From CAWGXZ01 sp963826695 (GTDB taxonomy: Bacteria > Pseudomonadota > Gammaproteobacteria > Burkholderiales > Burkholderiaceae_C): 64,000 bases of DNA. Below, piece after piece: positions 48,967-58,311 of the stretch. The stretch's first letter is position 1; the number at the start of each line of letters is the position of its first letter. A program made the position numbers and the translations under genes. The stretch spans positions 248,001 to 312,000 of the forward strand of contig CAWGXZ010000003.1 in NCBI GenBank assembly GCA_963826695.1, given 5' to 3'. The notes under the pieces were generated by a model, which did not search any database, had not been told where the DNA came from, and worked only from the letters and a program-made list of their open reading frames with translations.

Positions 48967-51900
48967 ATGCTGAATCTCGCCATGGATCACACCCACGTCG
49001 CACCACCTGTGCCGCTCGCCAAGCTCGCTCCGCCTCGATTGGGACGCGTTTTCGCGCGCGAGCGTGTCTTCGCCGCGCTCGACGGGTTGGCCACTTCGCC
49101 TGGGCTTTGGGTTGCCGCCACGCCGGGCGCCGGCAAGTCGACCGCGCTGGCGACCTGGCTGCAGGCACGGGGGCGGCGCACCTTGTGGCTGCAGATCGAC
49201 TCCGGCGACGCCGACCCGGCGACGCTGGCGACGTCGCTCGATGCATTGATCGCCGACGCCGCCGGTCGCCGTGACGTCTGGCCGGCCTTTGGCGCCGACG
49301 ATGCGGCCGATCTTCCCGGCTGGCTGCGTCGCCGTGTGCGCGCATACCTGCGCGCGCTGCCGCCGCCATGGACGCTGGTGCTCGACAACGCGCAGGAGTT
49401 GCCCGCCGACGCTGTGCTGCTGTCTGCATTGGCGCAGGCGCTGTCGGAGCTTCCCGAAGGCGTGCAGTGGGTGTTCGCGAGCCGTGAGCCGCCGCCCGCC
49501 TCGTTTGCCGGCGCGCTTGGGCGCCAACAGCTGGCACTGGCCGAACCGGGACTGCTGCGCTTCGACGATGCCGAGACGTTGGTGCTGACACGGCTGCACG
49601 GCCGTCCCGACGCCATGGCACCCGCGCTGGCCGCTGCGCAGGGCTGGGCGGGTGGCATGACACTCATGCTCGCCGGCACACCGGCCGCGGCCTTGGCGCC
49701 CGAGCCGGCAGCACGGGAGCGGCTGTTCGACTACTTCGCCGAGGAGGTGCTGAGCCGGCTCGATGCCGATGCGCAGCGCTCGCTCGGCATGCTGGCGTTG
49801 CTGCCAGCGGCCGACGCCGCAACTCGCTGCCGAACTGACCGGCCGCAACGACGCGGTGGCCCTGCTCGAGCGGCTGGCGGCGGCCAGCCTGTTCACCGAC
49901 CGCCGCGGGACTGGGGCCGGCACCGTCTACGTCTTCCACGAGTTGTTCGCCGTGTTCCTGCGCCGCCGGATCGAGCGCGCGTTGGCGCCGACTGCGCTGC
50001 GTGCGCTGCGCGCACGCGCCGGCCGGCTGCTGCTCGCGCGCGGCCTGGTCGACGCCGGGCTGCAGCGGCTCGCCGATGCCTGCGCCTGGGACAAGACCGC
50101 CGCCGCGCTGGCGCGGCTGGCGCCGGACTACATCGCCACCGGCCGCACCGCGGCGCTACGGACGCACCTGGACCGGCTGCCCGACGCGCCACGGCGCGCG
50201 CTGGTGTATCTGCGCGCGCTGTGCGCGCTCGACGTCGACCCGGCAGCGGCGCTGGCCGACCTTGAAGTCGCACAGCGCGACGCCGGCGACCACGCCGACG
50301 CTGCGCTGGCCGTTGCGGCCGCACGCGCTGTGGCGCTGCTCGCGCTGGGGCGCACCGCCGCGCTCGACGGCTGCCTGCAGGTGCTTGACGCGTTCGCGCA
50401 GCGTGCCACCGAAATCGCCACGGTGGCTGGCGCCGACGTCGACAGCCACACCGGCGTAGCCAACGACGAACTCGCGCTGCGCGTTGTGCCCGGGCTGCTC
50501 AGTGCGGTCGTCATCCGTGCTCCCTGGCACCCGCTGGCCGAAACGCTGGCTGCGCGTGCCGAACGATTGCTGCACCGCGAATCGGCGCCGGGACAGCGGC
50601 TTCTGCTGGGCACGCTGGTCTTCCACCTGCTATGGCGCGGCCACGTCGACCGGCTGGAGCGCATCGTCGCCCATATCGACGCGCTGTGCACGGATTCGGC
50701 GGCGGCGCCGCGCGCGCTGCTTCGCTGGTGGGGTGTCGCTGTCCTCGTGAAGACGCTGCTCGGCCGCCAGCAAGAGGCGCACGAGGACGCCCAGCGCGCG
50801 CTCGCGCTCGTCGCGTCGGACACGGCGCTTGCGCCGCAGCGCGCCGGCTGCGAATTGCAGGCGATGCTGGTCGAACTTGCAGCGCGCGACGCCGCCGCAG
50901 CGCGCCACCACCTCGACGCCGCCGCCTGGGCGCTGCGCCCGGACCAGGCGGCCGAGCGCAGCACGCTCGAGCACCAGCGCGCCATCCTCGCGCTGCTCGA
51001 GCAAGACGCGCCGACCGCGCTGCGGCTGATGCGCGCGGCGGTCGACAGCGCGCGCGGCAGCGGCTTCGTGTTGCGCGAGCACATCGCGCTCATTGGCCAC
51101 GCGCTCGCTGCCGCGTGCAGTGGCTCGCATGCCGAAGCGGCGCGCGTACTCGACGAGGTGTTTGCGCACCCGTTCCATGCCGAGGCACGGTGGCACCACT
51201 GGGTGGGCGGCGCCGTTGCTGCGTACGCCGCGCTGCAGCGCGGCGAAGGCGAGGCAGCGCTGACGCACCTGCGCGGCGCGCTTGGCGCCGCGGCCGCGCA
51301 TGGCTTCCGCCATGGTCCGATGCTGTTCGCCTGCGGCGACATGATGGCGCGGCTGATGGCATTGGCGCTGGCGCACGGCATCGAGCCCGCGGTCGCGCGT
51401 GACATCGTGCGCCGCCACACGCTCGCGGCACCGTCCGGGGCCGATGCGCTCTGGCCCTGGCCGCTGCGGGTGCACGCGTTGGGTGGCTGGCGCGTCGAGC
51501 TAGACGACGCGCCGCTGCCCGTCGGCCGCAAGGAAAGCCGGCGACTGCTCGAGCTGCTGCGGCTGCTTGTTGCACAGGGTGATGCACCGCTGTCGTTGGG
51601 GGTGGCAGCCGACACGTTGTGGCCCGACGCCGAAGGCGATGCCGCGCGCAATGCGCTGGACAACGCACTGCACAGGCTGCGCCGGATGCTCGGCGGCGAC
51701 GACCGCGTGCTGCTGCGACACGGCGCGTTGCTGCTGAACCCAGCGTGCTGTTGGAGCGACGTCGCCGCACTCGACCGTCAACTGGAGGCGCTGGATGCCG
51801 CGACCCCGGCGCAGTTGCCGGCTGCCGTGCGGGCGCTCGGCGCCGCCTACCCGGCCGTGCTGCTGCCGGGCGATGACTCACCGGGCATCGCGCTGCGCAG

Positions 51901-52033
51901 GAGCGCACTGCACCGCCGCGTCGTGCGCGCACTGCACGGATTAGGCCGGCGGCTGGCCGCCGCCGGGGACGCTACTTCGGCGGCCGGCGCCACTGAGGCC
52001 GCGGCCGCAGCTGAATCGCTACCCGATCTCTAA
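48967..52033 (+). CDS. Large NTPase transcriptional regulator, MalT/SARP-like with BTAD-type C-terminus (one frame break)
   Basis: About 1020 residues; start ATG 48967 or the in-frame ATG 48982. N-terminal STAND-type NTPase: KLAPPRLGRVFARERVFAAL, Walker A ATPGAGKST, Walker B-like WTLVLDNAQEL and FASREPP. The middle is alpha-helical and repeat-rich (residues 330-830, Ala/Arg-rich TPR-like). The C-terminus (LRVHALGGWRVELDDAPLPV; SRRLLELLRLLVAQG; NALDNALHRLRRMLGGDD) resembles the OmpR-like winged helix plus BTAD of SARP-type activators. One extra base near 49818 splits it after LLPAADA. It is followed 65 bp later by a Bug-type binding protein and a methyltransferase, which it may control. Confidence 0.8.
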
Positions 52034-52098
52034 GACCGCGCGGTGCACTGTGCGAACCGTGGCGCCGATCCCCGGCGCGGTCGACTGGAGTACAGCAC

Positions 52099-53103
52099 AT
52101 GGCACTCGCGCACCATCCCAACCGGCGCACTCTGCTCAGAGCAGGCGCTGCCCTCGCTTATGCCACGGTTCTCGGCGCGCCCACACGCGCAGCGCACGCC
52201 GCAGATACCCCGGCGCTGCGCATCCTGACCACCGCGCCCGGCGGCACGATCCCCGACATCGTCGCACGCCGCTATGCCGAGCAGCTGGCGCAGGCGCGTC
52301 CCGGTGGCATCGTTGTCGACAACCGCGCGGGCGCGGCGGGGCGCATCGCGGTCGCTGCGCTGAAGCAGGCCGCGCCAGACGGCTCCACCTTGCTGCTGGC
52401 GCAGGGCGCGGTGGCATCGGTCTACCCCTTCCTGTACTCCAAGCTCACCTACGACCCGCAGGCCGACCTGCAACCCGTGTCGATGGCGGCCGAGGCGGTG
52501 CTCGGCCTCGCGGTCGGTCCGCTGGTGCCGGCGTCGGTGACCGACCTGCGCGGCCTGGTGGACTGGGTGCGCACAAACCGCGCGCAAGCGAGCTACGGAT
52601 CACCGGGCGTCGGCACGCTGCCCCATCTGATGATCGCACTGCTGGCCGCCGAGCAAGGCCTCGACTGGACACACGTCGCCTACCCCGGCGGACCGCCGGC
52701 GCTGATCGACCTGATGGGCAGACGACTGGCGGCGCTGGCGCTGCCCGAAGGGCTCCTGCGCCCGCTGCGTGACGCCGGCAAGCTGCGCGTGCTGGCGGTC
52801 TCGGGGACGCAGCGCAGTGCTTTCCTGACCGGGGTGCCGAACGTCGCCGAGCAGGGCTTCCCGTCGCTTGCGATGCGCGAATGGTTCGGGTTCTTCACGC
52901 CCGGCGGCACCGCGCCGGCCTTGATCGAGGCCGCATCACGTGCCATCCGCGAGGCGGCGCGCCAGCCATCACTGCAGGCCGCCTTGGCCGACGCCGGCAT
53001 GGTCGCGGTTGCCAGCACGTCCGATGCGATGCGCCAGCGCATCGCCGACGAGTTGCCGCACTGGCAGCGCGTGCTGGCAACGACCGGCGTCCGCGCAGAA
53101 TGA
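52099..53103 (+). CDS. Bug/TctC-family periplasmic binding protein
   Basis: 334 residues from ATG 52099, with GGAG eight bases ahead. Twin-arginine-containing signal (NRRTLLRAGAALAYATVLG ... AAHA). Bug-fold hallmarks: LTTAPGGTIPDIVARRYAEQ, VVDNRAGAAGRIAVAALKQA, GSTLLLAQG, SYGSPGVGTLPHL and VLAVSGTQRSAFLTGVPNVAE. This family is greatly expanded in Burkholderiales; some members feed TctAB transporters, others are signalling or orphan binders of carboxylates and aromatics. No tctAB genes are present. It overlaps the methyltransferase gene by ATGA, an unusual pairing. Confidence 0.93.
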   Translation: MALAHHPNRRTLLRAGAALAYATVLGAPTRAAHAADTPALRILTTAPGGTIPDIVARRYAEQLAQARPGGIVVDNRAGAAGRIAVAALKQAAPDGSTLLLAQGAVASVYPFLYSKLTYDPQADLQPVSMAAEAVLGLAVGPLVPASVTDLRGLVDWVRTNRAQASYGSPGVGTLPHLMIALLAAEQGLDWTHVAYPGGPPALIDLMGRRLAALALPEGLLRPLRDAGKLRVLAVSGTQRSAFLTGVPNVAEQGFPSLAMREWFGFFTPGGTAPALIEAASRAIREAARQPSLQAALADAGMVAVASTSDAMRQRIADELPHWQRVLATTGVRAE

Positions 53104-53951
53104 ACGCCGAAGCGCAGGCCATGGCCGCCAGCTGGGACGCCGCGGCCGCGGGCTGGGACCGACATGGCCCGCTGGTGCGCGCCTGGTTGCGCGATGCCAC
53201 CGATGCGATGCTGGACGCCGCCGGCGTGCGCAGCGGCGTACGCGTGCTCGACATCGCCGCAGGCGCCGGGGACCAGACGCTGGACATCGCTCGCCGCGCT
53301 GGGCCGCACGGCGAGGTGCTCGCGACCGACCTCTCGCCGGTGATCCTGGCCCATGCGCAGGCACGGCTGGCCCAAGCGCGTGCCGCGGGCGAGCCGCTGG
53401 CGTCGGTGCGTACCGCCGTGGCCGACGCGCAGGCGCTGGCGCTGGCCGGTGCCGGCTTCGACGCCGCCGTGTGTCGGCTCGGACTGATGTTCTGTGCCGA
53501 CCCCGGTGCGGCGCTGCGCGCCGTGCGCGCGGCGCTGGCGCCGGGCGGCCGTTTTGCGGCGCTGGTTTTCGCCGGGCCGGCCGGCAACCCGTGTATCACG
53601 ACGCTGGTTCAGACCGCGCTCGAACTGGCAGGAGCGCCGCCCGGCGACCCGTTCGCGCCAGGCACTTTGCTGAGCCTTGGGCGGCCGGCGCAACTGCAGC
53701 GGCTGATGGCCGAGTCCGGCTTCGACGCGGTCTCGGTGCGCACACTGGACGCGCCAATGTGCACGTCGGGCGTCGCCGAATACGTCAGCTTCGTGCGCAG
53801 CGCCGGCTCACCTGTCATCAGGCTCATCGATGCTCTGCCGCCCGCGCGCCGAGATGCCGCCTGGGCCGAGATCGCGCGGCGGCTTGCCCGCTTCGAGTCC
53901 GTCAACGGCTGGGTCGGACCGAACGAATTGCTTCTGGTGGTCGGTGCGTGA
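53100..53951 (+). CDS. Class I SAM-dependent methyltransferase
   Basis: 283 residues from ATG 53100 (overlapping the Bug gene stop). The Rossmann methyltransferase core shows motif I VLDIAAGAGDQTLDIARRAG, an acidic loop ATDLSPVILAHA, motif III-like AVADAQALALAGAGFDAAVC and LAPGGRFAALVFAGP. It resembles the UbiE/Methyltransf_11/25 type. The substrate is unknown. Coupling to a secreted binding protein does not explain itself; perhaps both serve uptake and modification of one compound. Confidence 0.88.
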   Translation: MNAEAQAMAASWDAAAAGWDRHGPLVRAWLRDATDAMLDAAGVRSGVRVLDIAAGAGDQTLDIARRAGPHGEVLATDLSPVILAHAQARLAQARAAGEPLASVRTAVADAQALALAGAGFDAAVCRLGLMFCADPGAALRAVRAALAPGGRFAALVFAGPAGNPCITTLVQTALELAGAPPGDPFAPGTLLSLGRPAQLQRLMAESGFDAVSVRTLDAPMCTSGVAEYVSFVRSAGSPVIRLIDALPPARRDAAWAEIARRLARFESVNGWVGPNELLLVVGA

Positions 53952-54348
53952 CCGACAGACCGGGTGCACCGCCCCGGGGAGACGAATCCTGGCGATGCGA
54001 TGCGGCTCGAACGCGGACGATGCGGGAGTCGCCGGCCGGGCGGCAACCAGCGGCCAGAAGGTGTCGGCAAGCGGTCGTCCGAGGGTGCGGTGATGCGTGG
54101 TCGCTCCTGGCCGGGAACGCAAGTAGGAAGCCGCGTCGGAAAGCTGCCCTCCGGCCCGCGGTGCGGCGGCTGCTGAGCTGCCACATCGCTGGCGAGCGCA
54201 GTGATCGGCAACCTGAATGGTGGGCGCAGCGGACAGCCACCCGGGGTGCCGGCGTCCGCCCCCGAATTCGAACGATAGACGCCATCCCGGCGATCTCCTA
54301 AAGTCCGGGTGGCGGCATCTGTCGCGCATCTTCCAGCCCGGAAGCCTC
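53952..54348. other. Gene-free gap before the overlapping ORF cluster
   Basis: About 400 bases with no coding frame I recognise. Open frames on both strands have no family features. It should hold the promoter of the 54349-56688 cluster; I see no clear core promoter. Confidence 0.4.
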
Positions 54349-55119
54349 ATGTTCACCCTCACCAGCCCCCAGATGGGCCGGCTGCAAGTCCAGTCCGATG
54401 CGCGATACGCCATCACGGAGGCGCGCCATCTCGCGGCCTATGCGCCAGCGCTCGATGCCGTCGCAGGCCGCGATGGCCTGCAGGCGGCGGTCCATGTCGG
54501 CCTCGCGACCGCACGCCGCGCCGGTTTCACCGAGGGGCGACACATCCGCCTGCTGCTCCAGCTGATGCCGCATTTCGGCAGCCGCTTCGACACCGACCCA
54601 CAGTACACCTGGCTTCACCCCTGGCTCGACCCTGCTGCGGTGCACGGCGCGGCCGAACGGGCCCGCATGCTGTTCTGGCACGCCACGCTCTACCTAGAAC
54701 GCGCTTACGGACCCCAGGGCGTTCACGGCATCGGCGCGGCGCTGCGGGGAGCCCGGCGCGGCCTCGCCGACTTTGCCGCCGTCGGCGCCGACCCTGCGGC
54801 ACACGCACCCGGCCTGATCGCACGGCTGCACCCGCAGCGCGTGCCCTACCTGTCACGCGACACCGCCTCGAAGCTGATCGACCATGCGTTCAGTGAAGCG
54901 CCGAGGCTCGGGCTCGGCGGACCGGCGGCCGGGCCTCTGCTGCTGGCGCTGATGTTCGGCTTCGGCCACGGCGTCGCCAGCGATCCGTTGCATCCCTGGG
55001 TCGCCGACGTATTGGCCCGTCCGGACCTCGATGGCGAAGCCCGGACCGCAGCACTGCACGCTCGCGCGCAGGCCACCCTGGCGATCCTGCTCGAACCCGT
55101 GACGGAGGCGCGACGCTGA
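54349..55119 (+). CDS. Unrecognised 256-residue protein, first gene of an overlapping cluster
   Basis: Starts at ATG 54349 (MFTLTSPQMGRLQVQSDARY). No signal peptide or membrane helix. It is rich in Ala, Leu, Gly and His and predicted mostly helical (AITEARHLAAYAPALDAVAG; GRHIRLLLQLMPHFGSRFDT; TASKLIDHAFSEAPRLGLGG; ALMFGFGHGVASDPLHPW). I do not recognise the family. Its TGA overlaps the next ATG (TGATG), so it is translationally coupled to the Ig-like protein and belongs to a four-ORF unit. Codon use is like that of the neighbours, so it appears to be a real gene. Confidence 0.75.
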   Translation: MFTLTSPQMGRLQVQSDARYAITEARHLAAYAPALDAVAGRDGLQAAVHVGLATARRAGFTEGRHIRLLLQLMPHFGSRFDTDPQYTWLHPWLDPAAVHGAAERARMLFWHATLYLERAYGPQGVHGIGAALRGARRGLADFAAVGADPAAHAPGLIARLHPQRVPYLSRDTASKLIDHAFSEAPRLGLGGPAAGPLLLALMFGFGHGVASDPLHPWVADVLARPDLDGEARTAALHARAQATLAILLEPVTEARR

Positions 55120-56069
55120 TGTGGTGCGATTCGTCCCCTTCCGATCCTGCCGCGCCGGCAGCCGCTGGCGGCGGCGGCGCAAGCGCGGCGCCCGATGCAG
55201 GTGCCGACGCGGCAGCCCCTGCGGATGCCGGCGCCGATGCCGGAGCGGCCGCAACCGCCCCCAGCGCGGCTGCGGCAGAGCCGGCGCCCGCTGACTGCGG
55301 CCCGGACACCGTAACGCCTTGCCCCTGCGCCGGCGCTGCCGTCACGTCGCAAATGGTGATGACCGAGCCGCCCGACCGCGCCCGCACCCGCATGGCGGTG
55401 GGCGAACGCGTGGAGCTGACGTACTCGCTCGGCGCAGCCACCTGGGCGCCGGCCGACCACCTGTCGGCGGCCAACGGTGCCAGCGTGACCTTCACCGCAC
55501 CGGACGTTGAGGGCACCCTCACGATCACCGCCACCGGCGGCGGCTGCAGCGCAGCGATCACGCTGACCGTCGTCGAACCCGACACGGTGCGCATGATCAA
55601 GCGCTTCAGCCGCGCGAACCGCGTGCTGCACCATGCGAACAGCCTGACGCTGCAGTTCAGCACCAACGTCTTCCTCGGGCCGGACGATGTGAATTTTCAC
55701 CGCGTGCAGGTGATCGAGAGCGAGGCGCTGGCCACCGCCTCGGGCGTTCTGACCGCCAACGGCGGCCTCGGGCATCACCCGGCAGCCACTGGCACCGGGT
55801 TCACGACGCATGTGCAGGCCGGCATGGGCACCTTCTTGTCGGAACATGACAACGTCGGGGTCAGCAACCCCGCCCCGTGGGTGGCGCCGCAAACAGGCGC
55901 CGTGCTGATCCCCATTCCCTGGCGCTGGCGGGTCGGTGCGGCCGGGCCTTTCCGGCGCCTGCACACCGTGAATCAGCGTTTCAATGTCGACGCCACCGGG
56001 GTGATCGCCGGCACCAAGGCCGGTGCCCGCGCGGCGGTGAATTTCGCCGACCCGAGCTCCGTCGAATGA
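55119..56069 (+). CDS. Ala/Pro-rich leader plus Ig-like domain protein
   Basis: 316 residues from ATG 55119. Residues 1-60 are a low-complexity Ala/Pro/Asp/Gly stretch (AGADAAAPADAGADAGAAAT) with two cysteine pairs next to it (ADCGPDTVTPCPC). Residues 75-140 look like an immunoglobulin-like beta-sandwich (MAVGERVELTYSLGAATWAP; ASVTFTAPDVEGTLTITATG). The second half (FLGPDDVNFHRVQVIESEAL; GLGHHPAATGTGF; IPIPWRWRVGAAGPFRRLHT) resembles, from memory, a recurrent family found in some loci for contractile injection systems; this link is uncertain. No classical signal peptide. It is coupled by overlap to genes on both sides. Confidence 0.72.
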   Translation: MWCDSSPSDPAAPAAAGGGGASAAPDAGADAAAPADAGADAGAAATAPSAAAAEPAPADCGPDTVTPCPCAGAAVTSQMVMTEPPDRARTRMAVGERVELTYSLGAATWAPADHLSAANGASVTFTAPDVEGTLTITATGGGCSAAITLTVVEPDTVRMIKRFSRANRVLHHANSLTLQFSTNVFLGPDDVNFHRVQVIESEALATASGVLTANGGLGHHPAATGTGFTTHVQAGMGTFLSEHDNVGVSNPAPWVAPQTGAVLIPIPWRWRVGAAGPFRRLHTVNQRFNVDATGVIAGTKAGARAAVNFADPSSVE

Positions 56070-56161
56070 CGCGCGCACTGGCCGCCCTCGCCCTATGCCT
56101 GGCTTGCGCTGCAAATGCCCGAACCGACCTGCACCCGCGCGCGCACTCGATACCGCCATGA
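56066..56161 (+). CDS. 31-codon secreted-peptide-like ORF
   Basis: ATG 56066 overlaps the preceding stop (ATGA) and its TGA overlaps the next ATG (ATGA), a pattern expected of translationally coupled genes. The product begins MTRALAALALCLACAANA, a short hydrophobic segment with a plausible signal-peptidase site after ANA, leaving a 13-residue mature peptide (RTDLHPRAHSIPP). A lipobox reading (LACA at Cys15) is also possible. It is too short for family assignment and could be a coupling leader rather than a functional peptide. Confidence 0.45.
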   Translation: MTRALAALALCLACAANARTDLHPRAHSIPP

Positions 56162-56688
56162 ACCCCACCATCACGTCCCTGCTGCAGCGCTACGACGAAC
56201 AGCACGACCTGCTGCTACTGCGCACGGCTGGCGAGGCACTCGACCGAATCGACCTGTTCGCACCGCTTGGCGCGCAGGCCCGCGGCGAAGCGCGGCTGGC
56301 CGTGCTGCAGGGCTGGCTGATGGTGCTGGCGCGGCTCGACGCTGCGAGCGACTCAAGCTTCGATCCGGCCCACACGCCGGCGATGAAGCTCGCGCCGGTG
56401 TCGCCCCCCGGCGGGCCGGTGTACCCGCCGGGCATCGATCCGAGCGCGGTCCGGGAACCGCAGATCAGGGCCGACTACGAACGGTCGCTGGTGGCGAACC
56501 AGCGTGAGCGCGAGCGGGCCGCACGCCACTGGAACTGGAGCGCCGTCGACATCGAACTGTCGGACCGCGCACGGCGCTTCGTGGGCCGCTTCTACACCGC
56601 ATCGAACGCCGACCAGGGCGAACTGCTTGGCGCCATCGAGCAAGCCGGCCTGAGCCCGTCGCGCCGCAAGCGGCTGATGCTGCCTTGA
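56158..56688 (+). CDS. Unrecognised 176-residue protein, last gene of the overlapping cluster
   Basis: Starts at ATG 56158 (MNPTITSLLQRYDEQHDLLL). Largely helical N-terminal half (LRTAGEALDRIDLFAPLGAQ; RLAVLQGWLMVLARLDAASD), a proline-rich linker (VSPPGGPVYPPGIDPSAVRE) and a helical C-terminus (LSDRARRFVGRFYTASNADQ; AIEQAGLSPSRRKRLMLP). No signal peptide or membrane helix. I do not recognise it. It overlaps the 31-codon ORF and converges on sorB, ending 28 bp from its stop. Confidence 0.72.
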   Translation: MNPTITSLLQRYDEQHDLLLLRTAGEALDRIDLFAPLGAQARGEARLAVLQGWLMVLARLDAASDSSFDPAHTPAMKLAPVSPPGGPVYPPGIDPSAVREPQIRADYERSLVANQRERERAARHWNWSAVDIELSDRARRFVGRFYTASNADQGELLGAIEQAGLSPSRRKRLMLP

Positions 56689-56716
56689 CGCGGCCGGGCG
56701 GACCTCGATTCGGCTG

Positions 56717-57106
56717 CTATTTCGCAGCCCCGCTCGCGACCGCCACATAGCGCGCCACCGCGAGGATCTGTTCTTCCGTCAGGCTGTCCTTGAACGACGG
56801 CATGCTGCCGATGCCGTTGCGCAACGCCGCGGCGACGCGCGCGGCATCGGGCTTCAAGTCGTCGAGATCGGGGCCGACCGCGCCGGTGGTCGCTGCATCC
56901 TTCAACGTGTGACAGAGCGCGCAAGCGGGGACTGCCGTCTGAATGAAGAGCTGCTTGCCGAGCGTCATCTGCGCATCGGCAGCGCCCACGGCGGCAGGCG
57001 CCGCCATCAGCGCCACCAGCGCGGGTGCTGCTGCAAGCAGGTGCATTCGTCGGCGGGTGCGGTGCTTGTTCATCGAATCGGATACCTGTGGGTCGAAGGT
57101 GCGCAT
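56717..57106 (-). CDS. sorB: Monohaem cytochrome c, electron acceptor of sulfite dehydrogenase
   Basis: 129 residues from ATG 57106, which overlaps the stop of the molybdoenzyme gene (TGATG). A signal peptide (MHLLAAAPALVALMAAPAAV ...) is followed by one haem-binding CALCH motif and the distal methionine ligand region GIGSMPSFKDSLTEEQILAV. It is periplasmic. Coupling to the sulfite-oxidase-type subunit matches SorAB, in which SorB takes electrons from SorA and passes them to cytochrome c or oxidase. Confidence 0.85.
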   Translation of the reverse strand: MRTFDPQVSDSMNKHRTRRRMHLLAAAPALVALMAAPAAVGAADAQMTLGKQLFIQTAVPACALCHTLKDAATTGAVGPDLDDLKPDAARVAAALRNGIGSMPSFKDSLTEEQILAVARYVAVASGAAK

Positions 57107-58311
57107 CAGGCGACGGTCACCGTCACCGCGTGGTCGAGCCAGCTGTTGTTGTTGTAGCCGCTGGCGTTCTCGAGGCGCGCTTCGGGTTGCACGTTGCCCG
57201 CTGCATCGGTGGCGCGACTGGCAATGCGGTGGTTGCCCGCGGGCAGCCTGGCCGCCAGTGCGAACTGGCGCCAGGCGTACTTGCCGAGGTCCGGCCCGAT
57301 GAGCCGCGCCTCGCGCCAGGTCGTACCGCCGTCGACCGAGACCTCGACCTTCTTCACCGCGTGAAGTCCGCCGAAGGCGACGCCGTGGATCTGCACCATG
57401 CCGGCGGCAACGGCACTTTCGGCGAGCGGCGAGTTGACCCACGACTTGACGCTCATCTCCTGCACCGACGGCTGGCTCGGGTCGCCCTTGACGCCGAGCG
57501 GCGACAGCCGGTAGCCGTGCGACATGATCGCGGCGTCGGATTCGCCGGCGGTGAAAGCCAGCCGCTTGATGTACTTGATGTGGTTGACGCCCTGGTAGCC
57601 GGGGACGATCAGCCGCAGCGGGCCGCCGTGGGCAATCGGGATCGGCACGCCGTTCATCTCCCAGGCGAGCAGCGCGTCGCCGAGTGCCGCGAGCGGCACC
57701 GACCGCTCGACGACGATGCTCTTCGGGTCGATGCCGGCCGGCAGCTTCTCGCCGCCAGTGCCGGTGATGTAGCGCATGCCCTCGGCCGTGCCGCCGAGCG
57801 CCTCGGCGACGGTCTTCAGCGGCACGCCGCTCCAGACGACGCAGCCGGCGGCGCCGACGCTCCACGGCGTGCCGCTCGGCTTGCTCGGGAAGAAGCCTCG
57901 GCCGTTGCCCGAGCACTGCAACACCATGGCGACGGTTTCGACACCCATCGTCTTCAACTCTCGAACCTTCAGCGTGCGCGGGTTGCGCACGCCTTCGACC
58001 GCCAGCTCCCAGCCGTCGCGGTCGGCGACGATCCCCGCTTCGGGCGCCGGCAGGTTGTTGCGGATGTAGAGGCGGTCACTGGGCGTGACGACGCTGGTGC
58101 CGAAGGCGCTGCGCTTGGTCTCGAGCGTGCCGGCGCTGTGGACGATCACGCTGTCGGCATCCTTCCAGGCAACGTACGCGGGCAGCGGCTTGGCCTGCGC
58201 CGAAGCGGCACCGGTCCAGGTGCCGAAACCGGCGGCGGCGAGCGCGCCGGCGCTGCCGGCGAGCAGGTGGCGCCGGTTCAGCGGCTCGATCGGAAGGAGG
58301 GTATGGTTCAT
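57106..58311 (-). CDS. sorA: Sulfite dehydrogenase molybdopterin subunit (SorA-like)
   Basis: 401 residues from ATG 58311. A Tat-type signal (LNRRHLLAGSAGALAAAGFG, cleavage after ASA) fits export of a folded molybdoenzyme. Sulfite-oxidase fold: RLYIRNNLPAP, the molybdenum-ligating cysteine in AMVLQCSGNGRGFF, WSVGAAGCVVWSGVPLK, GGPLRLIVPGYQGVNHIKYI, and a C-terminal Mo-co dimerisation domain (VSVDGGTTWREARLIGPDLG). No haem domain in this subunit, so electrons go to the adjacent cytochrome. The enzyme oxidises sulfite to sulfate in the periplasm. An isolated sorAB pair suggests sulfite detoxification or use of organosulfonate-derived sulfite. Confidence 0.9.
   Translation of the reverse strand: MNHTLLPIEPLNRRHLLAGSAGALAAAGFGTWTGAASAQAKPLPAYVAWKDADSVIVHSAGTLETKRSAFGTSVVTPSDRLYIRNNLPAPEAGIVADRDGWELAVEGVRNPRTLKVRELKTMGVETVAMVLQCSGNGRGFFPSKPSGTPWSVGAAGCVVWSGVPLKTVAEALGGTAEGMRYITGTGGEKLPAGIDPKSIVVERSVPLAALGDALLAWEMNGVPIPIAHGGPLRLIVPGYQGVNHIKYIKRLAFTAGESDAAIMSHGYRLSPLGVKGDPSQPSVQEMSVKSWVNSPLAESAVAAGMVQIHGVAFGGLHAVKKVEVSVDGGTTWREARLIGPDLGKYAWRQFALAARLPAGNHRIASRATDAAGNVQPEARLENASGYNNNSWLDHAVTVTVA

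Noticed and set aside
48519..48983. Minus-strand frame of 154 codons in the 48-49 kb gap
   Set aside because: No motif, and composition like translated non-coding DNA; treated as gene-free.
52099..53103. A tripartite tricarboxylate transporter operon
   Set aside because: Only the binding protein is present; neither of the membrane subunits TctA and TctB is nearby.
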